5,643 nucleotides of DNA from positions 1 to 5,643 of the forward strand of contig JAHUZY010000243.1 of NCBI GenBank assembly GCA_019264505.1, read 5' to 3'. Positions 1-5,643 of this stretch are shown piece by piece (the first letter of the stretch is position 1; each line of letters starts with the position of its first letter). Under the pieces are notes generated by a model. It was not told the DNA's origin and ran no database searches. It saw only the letters and a program-made list of their open reading frames with translations. The stretch comes from Phenylobacterium sp. Lineage in GTDB: Bacteria > Pseudomonadota > Alphaproteobacteria > Caulobacterales > Caulobacteraceae. The translations under genes were made by a program, and so were the position numbers.

Positions 1-20
1 GCGGGTGAGCGGTAGCCAAA

Positions 21-1451
21 TCAGGCCAGGCCGAAGGCGGCGGCCGCGGCCGCAGCGAGCGGATCGATGAAGGCCAGGGCCACCAGAACCACAGGGAAGG
101 TGAACAGGGCGAGCGCCAGGGCGATGGTGCGGGCCTCCACCGGCGGGGCTTCCGTGGCGCCGGCCGAGGCGTCGAACCACATCACCTTGATGAGGCGCAG
201 ATAGTAGAAGGCCGCCACCACGCTGCCCACCAAGGCGATGACCGCAACGACCCCAAGGCCTGCGCCGATAGCCGCCTTGAAGACGTAGAACTTCGCCCAG
301 AAGCCCGAGAAGGGCGGCAGGCCGAGGGCCGACAGGGCGAACGCGCTCATGGCGAGCGCAATGCCCGGGCGTTCCTTGAACAGGCCCGCCATGTCCGAGA
401 TCGTCTCCATGGGTCGGCCATCCCGCGACAGGGCTGCGAGGCAGGCGAAGAAGCCGGTCACATCGACCATGTAGAGGACCATGAAGACCAGCATGGCCTG
501 CACGCCCGCAGCGTCACCCGAGGCCAGGCCCAGGACCGCGTAACCGATATTGGCGATGGAAGAATAGGCCCACAGGCGCTTCAGGTTGCTCTGCGCCAGA
601 CCGGCGAAGGCGCCGACAGCCACCGAGGCGAGCGCGATGATCACCAGGATCTGGCGCCATTGATCGGCTGCGCCGCCGAAGCCTTCGGCCAGGACCCGGG
701 CGAACAGCACCATGGCCGCCATCTTCGGCGCCGCGCCGAAGAAGGCCACGACCGGGGTGGGCGCGCCCTCATAGACGTCCGGCGTCCACATGTGGAACGG
801 GGCCGCCGAAATCTTGAAGGCCAGGCCGCAGATCAGGAAGACCAGGCCAAACAGCACGCCCACATTGGCCCCACCTTCGACCGACTGAGCGATGACGGAG
901 AAGTGGGTGGAGCCGGCGAAGCCATAGATCAGCGAGGCGCCATAGAGCAGCAGGCCCGAGGACAAGGCGCCGAGTACGAAGTACTTCAGGCCGGCTTCAG
1001 AGGCCTTGGCGTTGTCGCGATGGATGGCGGCCAGGACGTAGAGAGCCAGGGAGTGAAGCTCGACGCCGATATAGAGCGAGATCAGGTCGCCGGCTGAGGC
1101 CATCATGCCCATGCCGAGCGCGGCCAGCACGATCAGGATCGGGAACTCGAAATTGTTGATGCCCCGACGCTGGAACCAGGGCTGGCCAAGCGGGATGGCG
1201 ATGGCGCTGGCGGCATAGATCGCCACCTTGGCGAAGGCCGAGGCCTGGTCGGCGATCAGCCCGCCGGAGAAGCCACGGCCCATGGGACCAAGCACCGCAG
1301 CGGCGCCAGCCGCCACCAGCAGGGCCACGGCCGCCAGGCTGAAGACCATGTTGGCGCGGCTCTGGAATGCGCCCCAGACCAGCAGGACAAGGGCGCCCCC
1401 GGCCAGGATCAGTTCAGGCAGGGCGAGGCTCAGATCGGTGGAGAAGTTCAT
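21..1451 (-). CDS. nuoN: NADH-quinone oxidoreductase subunit N (complex I antiporter-like subunit NuoN)
   Basis: NuoN is an integral inner-membrane subunit of complex I and one of three Mrp-antiporter-like proton channels driven by NADH oxidation and quinone reduction. The 476-residue product is hydrophobic almost throughout, fits the usual 14 helices, and has the length typical of alphaproteobacterial NuoN. The antiporter core (Proton_antipo_M family) runs from about residue 124 to 415. Visible family residues are Glu131 in TM5 (IGVELHSLALYVL), Lys213 in the broken helix TM7 (GLAFKISAAPFHMWTPDVYEGAPTP), Lys243 in TM8 (APKMAAM) and Lys387 in TM12 (LPPFSGFWAKFYVFKA). By alignment from memory these match E. 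coli Glu133, Lys217, Lys247 and Lys395. The start MNFSTDLSLALPELILA is the usual NuoN N-terminus and has a good Shine-Dalgarno. It is the last nuo gene, 13 bases after nuoM. Oddities are Asp330 in a helix where many relatives have a neutral residue, and a run of seven alanines (466-472) just before the C-terminus. Confidence 0.98.
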   Translation of the reverse strand: MNFSTDLSLALPELILAGGALVLLVWGAFQSRANMVFSLAAVALLVAAGAAAVLGPMGRGFSGGLIADQASAFAKVAIYAASAIAIPLGQPWFQRRGINNFEFPILIVLAALGMGMMASAGDLISLYIGVELHSLALYVLAAIHRDNAKASEAGLKYFVLGALSSGLLLYGASLIYGFAGSTHFSVIAQSVEGGANVGVLFGLVFLICGLAFKISAAPFHMWTPDVYEGAPTPVVAFFGAAPKMAAMVLFARVLAEGFGGAADQWRQILVIIALASVAVGAFAGLAQSNLKRLWAYSSIANIGYAVLGLASGDAAGVQAMLVFMVLYMVDVTGFFACLAALSRDGRPMETISDMAGLFKERPGIALAMSAFALSALGLPPFSGFWAKFYVFKAAIGAGLGVVAVIALVGSVVAAFYYLRLIKVMWFDASAGATEAPPVEARTIALALALFTFPVVLVALAFIDPLAAAAAAAFGLA

Positions 1452-1459
1452 CTCAAAAG

Positions 1460-1466
1460 CCCCCTC
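1460..1466 (-). promoter_or_regulatory. Shine-Dalgarno for nuoN, overlapping the nuoM stop
   Basis: On the minus strand this reads GAGGGGG, 8 bases before the nuoN ATG. Its first two bases are the GA of the nuoM TGA stop, so a terminating ribosome sits directly on the nuoN initiation site. It supports the chosen start and coupled expression of nuoM and nuoN. Confidence 0.65.
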
Positions 1467-2952
1467 ACCCGCCGGTCGCGGCGCGGTAGACCGCGACCAG
1501 ATTGTCGACCGAGGCCTGGGTGATATCGAAAACGGCGGCCGGGTAGATGCCGAGATAGAGGGTGCCGATGATCAGGGGGGCGAAGATCGCCACCTCCCGC
1601 CAGTTCAGGTCCTTGATCTCGGCCAGGGCCGGATTGGTGATCTCGCCGAACACGACCCGCCGGTAGAGGCTGAGCGCATAGACGGCCGAGAGAATGACGC
1701 CGGTGGCCGCCACGATGGCCGCCCAGGTCGAGGCCTCATAGGCGCCGGCCATGGTCAGGATCTCGCCCACGAACCCCGAGGTGCCCGGCAGGCCCACATT
1801 GCCCATGGTGAAGAGCAGGAAGATGGCCGCGTACCAGGGCATCCGGTTCACCAGGCCGCCATAGAAGGCGATCTCGCGGGTGTGCATGCGGTCATAGACG
1901 ACGCCGACGCAGAGGAAGAGCGCGCCCGAGATCAGGCCGTGGCTGACCATCTGGAAGATGGCGCCTTGTTCGCCCTGGGCGTTGCCCGAGAAGATCCCCA
2001 GGGTCACGAAGCCCATATGGGCGACCGAGGAATAGGCGATCAGCTTCTTGATGTCGGTCTGCCGGAAGGCCACCAGCGAGGTGTAGACGATGGCGATCAC
2101 CGACATGGCGAAGACCAGCGGCGTGAAATAGGCCGAGGCGTCGGGGAACATGGGCAGGGAGAAGCGCATGAACCCGTAGCCGCCCATCTTCAGCAGCACG
2201 CCGGCCAGGATGACCGAGCCCGCGGTGGGCGCTTCCACGTGGGCGTCGGGCAGCCAGGTGTGGACCGGCCACATGGGCATCTTCACCGCAAACGAGGCGA
2301 AGAAGGCCAGCCACAGCCAGATCTGGATCTCCTGACCGAAGTCATAGGTCATCAGTTCGGGGATCGAGGAGGTGCCGGTGATGCCGATCATGCCGAGCAC
2401 CGCGGCCAGCATCAGCACCGAACCCAGCAGGGTGTAGAGGAAGAACTTGAAGGCCGCATAGACCCGGTTCTTGCCGCCCCAGACCCCGATGATCAGGAAC
2501 ATCGGCGCCAGGCCGAACTCGAAGAAGAGATAGAAGAGGATCAGGTCCATCGCGCAGAACACGCCGATGACCAGGGTCTCCAGCGCCAGGAAGGCGATCA
2601 GGTACTCTTCGATGCGATGCTCGATCGAGCGCCAGGAGGCGGCGATGCAGAGCGGCATCAGGAAGGCCGTCAGCACGACGAACAGGACCGAAATGCCGTC
2701 CACGCCCATGCGGTAGTGGAGCCCGCCGAACCAGGCGAAGTCCTCGACAAACTGGAAGTCGGCCGTGGTCCGGTCGAACTGGCCGAGCATGACAAGGGAG
2801 AGGGCGAGCGTCACCAGGGTGGTGACGAGCGCAACCCACTTGGCCAGCTCAGCCGATCTGGCGCTGCCAGCCGGCGCAATGAGCCGCAGGGCAAGGATCG
2901 CCGCGACGCCCAGGAGCGGCGCATAGGTGATGAGCGAGAGAATGCCAGTCAT
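1465..2952 (-). CDS. nuoM: NADH-quinone oxidoreductase subunit M (complex I antiporter-like subunit NuoM)
   Basis: NuoM is the middle antiporter-like proton-translocating subunit of the complex I membrane arm, sitting between NuoN and NuoL (Nqo13/ND4 family). The 495-residue product fits the normal 14-helix length. The antiporter core spans roughly residues 130-420. Key residues seen are Glu145 in TM5 ([20 protein letters not shown]), Lys224 in the broken TM7 ([23 protein letters not shown]), Lys255 in TM8 ([15 protein letters not shown]) and Glu397 in TM12 ([14 protein letters not shown]). They correspond to E. coli Glu144, Lys234, Lys265 and Glu407. Glu397 in place of a lysine is the known hallmark of NuoM. 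His312 ([10 protein letters not shown]) and His338 ([13 protein letters not shown]) in the central helices are also conserved-type positions. The ATG start has GGGGA 6 bases upstream and lies 14 bases after the nuoL stop. The gene appears intact, with base usage like its neighbours. Confidence 0.98.
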   Translation of the reverse strand: MTGILSLITYAPLLGVAAILALRLIAPAGSARSAELAKWVALVTTLVTLALSLVMLGQFDRTTADFQFVEDFAWFGGLHYRMGVDGISVLFVVLTAFLMPLCIAASWRSIEHRIEEYLIAFLALETLVIGVFCAMDLILFYLFFEFGLAPMFLIIGVWGGKNRVYAAFKFFLYTLLGSVLMLAAVLGMIGITGTSSIPELMTYDFGQEIQIWLWLAFFASFAVKMPMWPVHTWLPDAHVEAPTAGSVILAGVLLKMGGYGFMRFSLPMFPDASAYFTPLVFAMSVIAIVYTSLVAFRQTDIKKLIAYSSVAHMGFVTLGIFSGNAQGEQGAIFQMVSHGLISGALFLCVGVVYDRMHTREIAFYGGLVNRMPWYAAIFLLFTMGNVGLPGTSGFVGEILTMAGAYEASTWAAIVAATGVILSAVYALSLYRRVVFGEITNPALAEIKDLNWREVAIFAPLIIGTLYLGIYPAAVFDITQASVDNLVAVYRAATGG

Positions 2953-2958
2953 GACCTA

Positions 2959-2963
2959 TCCCC
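2959..2963 (-). promoter_or_regulatory. Shine-Dalgarno for nuoM
   Basis: On the minus strand this reads GGGGA, 6 bases before the nuoM ATG and within the 14-base gap after the nuoL stop. It supports the chosen nuoM start. Confidence 0.6.
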
Positions 2964-2966
2964 GCC

Positions 2967-5024
2967 TCAAGCCTGCCAGAAGAACAGGGCGAAGGTCAGG
3001 AGACCCGCCACCCCGAGCAGCATTACGAACGCATAGTGGTAGACGAAGCCCGTCTGCAGCTTGCCGGTCCGCCGGCCGATGGCCGCGGAGACGGCGGCTA
3101 CGCCGTTGGGGCCCAGGCCATCGATGATCTTCTGGTCGCCGACCTTCCAGAACAGGTCGCCCAGGCCGCGGGCGGCGCGGACGAAGGTGGCGTTGTAGAG
3201 CTCGTCGAAGAACCACTTGTTGTAGAGGAAGCTCCAGACCGGACCCTCCTTGGCCGCCATCCGGGCGCCGAGGCCCTCGCGCAGCACATAGATGTAGAAG
3301 GCCACGGCCAGGCCCAGCATGGAGGCCACCAGGGGGGCATAGAGCACCCAGTGCGGCACATGGTGGGCGTGTTCAAGCACGTGGTTGGTGGGCGCCGTGA
3401 AGATGGCGCCGCGCCAGAACTCGGCCTGATGGTCGCCCACGAAATGCTCGACGAAGACAAAGCCCGCCGCCACCGCGCCGACCGCGAGCAGCAGCAGGGG
3501 AACCACCATCACCAGGGGGCTCTCATGAGGCGTGTGGGCGTGATGATGGCCATGATCATGGGCGTCCGGCAGGGGCTCGTCGTGAGTCTCGTGCTGGGCC
3601 GGGGCGTGGGCATGGTCGTCATGGGGCTCATGGCCCCACTTGGCGTGACCGTGGAAGGTCATGAAGGCCAGGCGCCAGGAGTAGTAGGCCGTCAGACCAG
3701 CCGCCAGGATACCGATGACAAAGGCGAAATAGGCGATGCCGTTTTCTTCACCGGCGGCATAGGCCGCCTCGATGATCGTGTCCTTGGAATAGAAGCCGGC
3801 GAAGCCCAGGTGCAGGTCGGGGATGCCGAAGCCGGTGATGGCCAGGGTGCCGATCACCATCACCGCATAGGTGACGGGCAGCAGCTTCCACAGGGCGCCC
3901 ATCTTCCGCATGTCCTGCTCATGGTGCATGCCGTGGATGACCGAGCCCGCGCCGAGGAACAGCAGGGCCTTGAAGAAGGCGTGGGTGAAGAGGTGGAACA
4001 TGGCCGCCTGATAGGCGCCGACGCCGGCGGCGAAGAACATGTAGCCGAGCTGCGAACAGGTCGAATAGGCGATGACCCGCTTGATGTCGTTCTGAGCCAG
4101 ACCCACTGTGGCGGCGAACAGGGCCGTGACCGCGCCCACCAGGGTGACGATCTGCTTGGTCACCGGGGCGTATTCGAACATCGGCGAGAGCAGGCAGACC
4201 ATATAGACGCCGGCCGTCACCATGGTGGCGGCGTGGATCAGGGCCGAGACCGGGGTCGGGCCTTCCATGGCGTCGGGCAGCCAGGTGTGCAGGAAGAACT
4301 GGGCCGACTTGCCCATGGCGCCAACGAACAGCAGGGCGCAGGCGAGGTCGACGGCGTGCCAAGTCTGGCCGGCGAACGACCAGCCGACGGCGGCGAACTC
4401 CTGAACCCGCGGGAAGATCTCGGCGAACTCGATGGTGCCGAACATCCAGAAGACGGTGATGATGCCGAGCGCGAAGCCGAAGTCGCCGACGCGGTTGACC
4501 ACAAAGGCCTTGATGGAGGCGGCGTTGGCCGTGGGCTTCTTGAACCAGAAGCCGATCAGCAGGTAGCTGGCCAGCCCCACCCCTTCCCAGCCGAAGAACA
4601 GCTGCATGAAGTCGGCCGCGGTCACCAGAGCCAGCATGGCGAAGGTGAACAGCGACAGATAGGCGAAGAAGCGCGGCCGGGAGTCGTCCTCGGCCATGTA
4701 GCCCCACGAATAGACGTGAACGAGAGCCGAGACCGAGGTCACGACGATCAGCATGACGGCCGAAAGCCCATCGATGCGGATCGACCAGGCTGACTGGAAG
4801 TCGCCGACATTGATGAAGGGCAACAGGGTCAGGGTGAAGGCTTCCAGCCCGCCCCAGGTCCACTGGATGAACAGGGTCCAGGACAGGACGCAGGCCAGCA
4901 GCAGCAGGCCGGTGGTTACGGCTTGCGAGGCGAAATTGCCGATGCGACGGCCAAACAGGCCAGCGATCAGGGCGCCCAGCAGGGGCGCGAAGACCAGGAT
5001 GATGGCGAGAGACTGAGGGGTCAT
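2967..5024 (-). CDS. nuoL: NADH-quinone oxidoreductase subunit L (complex I distal antiporter-like subunit NuoL)
   Basis: NuoL is the most distal proton-pumping subunit of complex I (Nqo12/ND5 family). It carries the long amphipathic helix HL that runs back along NuoM and NuoN. The 685-residue product is longer than the 613-residue E. coli protein. Order of parts: N-terminal helices and Proton_antipo_N region (about 65-118), antiporter core (about 135-430), a His-rich loop (458-500), TM14 (about 503-526), TM15 (about 559-582), HL (about 590-650) and TM16 (about 657-683). Key residues are Glu147 (FFGWEGVGLASYLLIGFWF), Asp181 (NRVGDFGFALG), Lys239 (GAMGKSAQFFLHTWLPDAMEGPTP), His264 (SALIHAATMVTAG), Lys352 (HAFFKALLFLGAGS) and Lys414 (GFYSKD), matching E. 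coli Glu144, Asp178, Lys229, His254, Lys342 and Lys399. The extra length is mostly the His/Asp-rich loop. The start follows nuoK by 8 bases and has only a weak Shine-Dalgarno, so coupling to nuoK translation is likely. Confidence 0.98.
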   Translation of the reverse strand: MTPQSLAIILVFAPLLGALIAGLFGRRIGNFASQAVTTGLLLLACVLSWTLFIQWTWGGLEAFTLTLLPFINVGDFQSAWSIRIDGLSAVMLIVVTSVSALVHVYSWGYMAEDDSRPRFFAYLSLFTFAMLALVTAADFMQLFFGWEGVGLASYLLIGFWFKKPTANAASIKAFVVNRVGDFGFALGIITVFWMFGTIEFAEIFPRVQEFAAVGWSFAGQTWHAVDLACALLFVGAMGKSAQFFLHTWLPDAMEGPTPVSALIHAATMVTAGVYMVCLLSPMFEYAPVTKQIVTLVGAVTALFAATVGLAQNDIKRVIAYSTCSQLGYMFFAAGVGAYQAAMFHLFTHAFFKALLFLGAGSVIHGMHHEQDMRKMGALWKLLPVTYAVMVIGTLAITGFGIPDLHLGFAGFYSKDTIIEAAYAAGEENGIAYFAFVIGILAAGLTAYYSWRLAFMTFHGHAKWGHEPHDDHAHAPAQHETHDEPLPDAHDHGHHHAHTPHESPLVMVVPLLLLAVGAVAAGFVFVEHFVGDHQAEFWRGAIFTAPTNHVLEHAHHVPHWVLYAPLVASMLGLAVAFYIYVLREGLGARMAAKEGPVWSFLYNKWFFDELYNATFVRAARGLGDLFWKVGDQKIIDGLGPNGVAAVSAAIGRRTGKLQTGFVYHYAFVMLLGVAGLLTFALFFWQA

Positions 5025-5032
5025 AGGGTCCG

Positions 5033-5341
5033 TCAGCCTTTCATCACGGCGGCGTCATCCACAGCGATGCCGCCGCGGTTACGGAAGAAGGTGACGAGGA
5101 TGGCCAGACCCACGGCCGCTTCGGCGGCGGCCACGGTCAGGACGAACATGGCGAAGATCTGCCCCACCACGTCATGGAGATAGGCGGAAAAGGCGACGAG
5201 ATTGATGTTCACCGCCAGCAGGATCAGCTCGATCGACATCAGGATGACGATGATGTTCTTGCGGTTCACGAAGATCCCGAAGACCCCGATCGTGAACAGG
5301 ATGGCGGCGACCGCCAGATAATGACTGAGCCCGATGGTCAT
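5033..5341 (-). CDS. nuoK: NADH-quinone oxidoreductase subunit K
   Basis: NuoK (Nqo11/ND4L family) is a small membrane subunit of complex I. It forms part of the proton path at the junction between the antiporter-like subunits and the NuoH/NuoJ/NuoA module. The 102-residue product has the typical length and three predicted helices (about 5-24, 29-50 and 60-85). The two essential membrane glutamates are present: Glu38 ([19 protein letters not shown]) in TM2 and Glu74 ([16 protein letters not shown]) in TM3, equal to E. coli Glu36 and Glu72. Arg27 and Arg87 also match the conserved cytoplasmic-side arginines. The ATG start overlaps the nuoJ stop as ATGA and has GAGGGG 8 bases upstream, which supports this start. 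The short tail after residue 88 ([13 protein letters not shown]) is normal for the family. Confidence 0.98.
   Translation of the reverse strand: MTIGLSHYLAVAAILFTIGVFGIFVNRKNIIVILMSIELILLAVNINLVAFSAYLHDVVGQIFAMFVLTVAAAEAAVGLAILVTFFRNRGGIAVDDAAVMKG
5037..5041 (-). promoter_or_regulatory. Weak Shine-Dalgarno candidate for nuoL
   Basis: On the minus strand this reads AAAGG, within the last nuoK codons and 12 bases before the nuoL ATG, which is longer than ideal. The only other candidate, GGA at 5029-5031, is just 4 bases from the start. Neither is a good site, so nuoL may depend on ribosomes finishing nuoK 8 bases upstream. Confidence 0.35.
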
Positions 5342-5643
5342 TCGCCCATCCCCTCGCCCGGCTTGATCTGAACGGTGCGCATGCCGCTCTGGGCATTGCG
5401 CGCCACCTGGTCGGCGATCACCTGACGGCGGACGCCGGGCTTATGGCGCAGGGTCAGGACGATGGCGCCAATCATGGCCACCAGCAGCACCAACCCCGCG
5501 GCCTGGAAGAAGTAGACGTAGTCCGTATAGAGCACCCGTCCGATGGTCTCGGTGTTGGACAGACCATCCAGGGCCGACATGGGCTCGCGCGCGCCGCTGG
5601 CCGCCCCGCCCCGGGCCACCGCGGTGGCCACGATGATCATCTC
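5338..5643 (-). CDS. nuoJ: NADH-quinone oxidoreductase subunit J, C-terminal part (cut by window edge)
   Basis: This is the C-terminal 101 residues of NuoJ (Nqo10/ND6 family), a complex I membrane subunit next to NuoK and NuoH that takes part in coupling quinone chemistry to proton movement. The reading frame stays open to the right edge (last visible codon is GAG, Glu), so the true start lies outside. The methionine at 5638-5640 is internal, because NuoJ is normally about 200 residues. The identity rests on the last transmembrane helix and its flank: [28 protein letters not shown] followed by the basic stretch RHKPGVRRQ, a characteristic NuoJ ending. The conserved TM3 region with its pi-bulge is not in the window. 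The stop overlaps the nuoK start by 4 bases (ATGA). The flexible Ala/Gly/Arg-rich part before the helix is the usual variable loop. Confidence 0.95.
   Translation of the reverse strand, partial: EMIIVATAVARGGAASGAREPMSALDGLSNTETIGRVLYTDYVYFFQAAGLVLLVAMIGAIVLTLRHKPGVRRQVIADQVARNAQSGMRTVQIKPGEGMGE
5350..5355 (-). promoter_or_regulatory. Shine-Dalgarno for nuoK
   Basis: On the minus strand this reads GAGGGG, 8 bases before the nuoK ATG and inside the last codons of nuoJ. Spacing and sequence are near ideal. With the ATGA overlap it supports translational coupling of nuoK to nuoJ. Confidence 0.7.

Noticed and set aside
1..19. Possible start of a downstream gene (TTG at 17-19 on the minus strand), since a biotin ligase gene often follows nuoN in Alphaproteobacteria
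   Set aside because: Only six codons would be visible, there is no convincing ribosome binding site, and nothing in them can be matched to a family.
40..53. Palindrome near the nuoN stop considered as a transcription terminator
   Set aside because: It lies inside the coding region, has no loop and is not followed by a T-rich run on the minus strand.
1892..2839. Minus-strand open frames of 140 and 165 residues in other frames within nuoM
   Set aside because: They are Arg/Pro/His/Gly-rich out-of-frame translations of nuoM and show no independent start signal or family motif.
1228..3036. 602-residue open frame on the plus strand, antisense to nuoM, the start of nuoN and the end of nuoL
   Set aside because: The translation is dominated by D, E, G, H, R and Q with no recognisable fold. 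That is what results from reading the reverse complement of hydrophobic, GC-rich codons. The minus-strand nuoM is unambiguous over the same bases.
3036..4793. 585-residue open frame on the plus strand, antisense to nuoL, starting with GTG at the stop of the previous antisense frame
   Set aside because: It has the same shadow composition, including a low-complexity Met/Gly/Val stretch opposite the NuoL His-rich loop. The abutting stop and start is chance in GC-rich DNA with few stop codons.
3919..4863. 314-residue minus-strand open frame inside nuoL
   Set aside because: It is an out-of-frame translation of nuoL rich in R, H, L and P. Conserved NuoL motifs are in the main frame throughout.
5338..5640. 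Taking the methionine at 5638-5640 as the real start of a 100-residue protein
   Set aside because: The frame is open to the window edge and the sequence matches only the C-terminal half of NuoJ. The gene is cut by the window and not short.

Overview
The window is one continuous stretch of the minus strand carrying the 3' end of a respiratory complex I (NADH:ubiquinone oxidoreductase, NDH-1) operon. In transcription order, right to left, the genes are nuoJ (C-terminal part only, cut by the right edge), nuoK, nuoL, nuoM and nuoN. All are membrane-arm subunits. Intergenic gaps are 8 to 14 bases, and nuoJ and nuoK overlap by 4 bases (ATGA), so this looks like a single polycistronic unit with translational coupling. 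No stretch above 300 bases lacks a gene, and no RNA gene, mobile element, CRISPR array or terminator is visible. The operon promoter is not in the window; only 20 bases follow nuoN.

The sequence is GC-rich with strong G/C preference at third codon positions. The J-K-L-M-N order is the standard bacterial order. The protein style suggests an alphaproteobacterium: NuoL is long (685 aa) with a His/Asp-rich loop ending in HESP, NuoN is about 476 aa, and NuoK is 102 aa. A Caulobacterales member (Caulobacter or Phenylobacterium type) is my best guess, made from memory of family sequences and not from a search.

NuoL, NuoM and NuoN are the three paralogous antiporter-like subunits that form the distal proton-pumping part of the membrane arm. 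NuoK and NuoJ link them to the quinone-site module (NuoH, NuoA, and the peripheral arm encoded upstream, outside the window). The charged residues known to matter for proton transfer are present in all four complete subunits, so the enzyme looks functional.

I found no undescribed system. The points most worth a second look are the histidine-rich loop in NuoL, with a second His cluster on what should be the opposite membrane face, and an unusual acidic residue (Asp330) in a transmembrane helix of NuoN. Two long plus-strand open frames are antisense shadows of the nuo genes.
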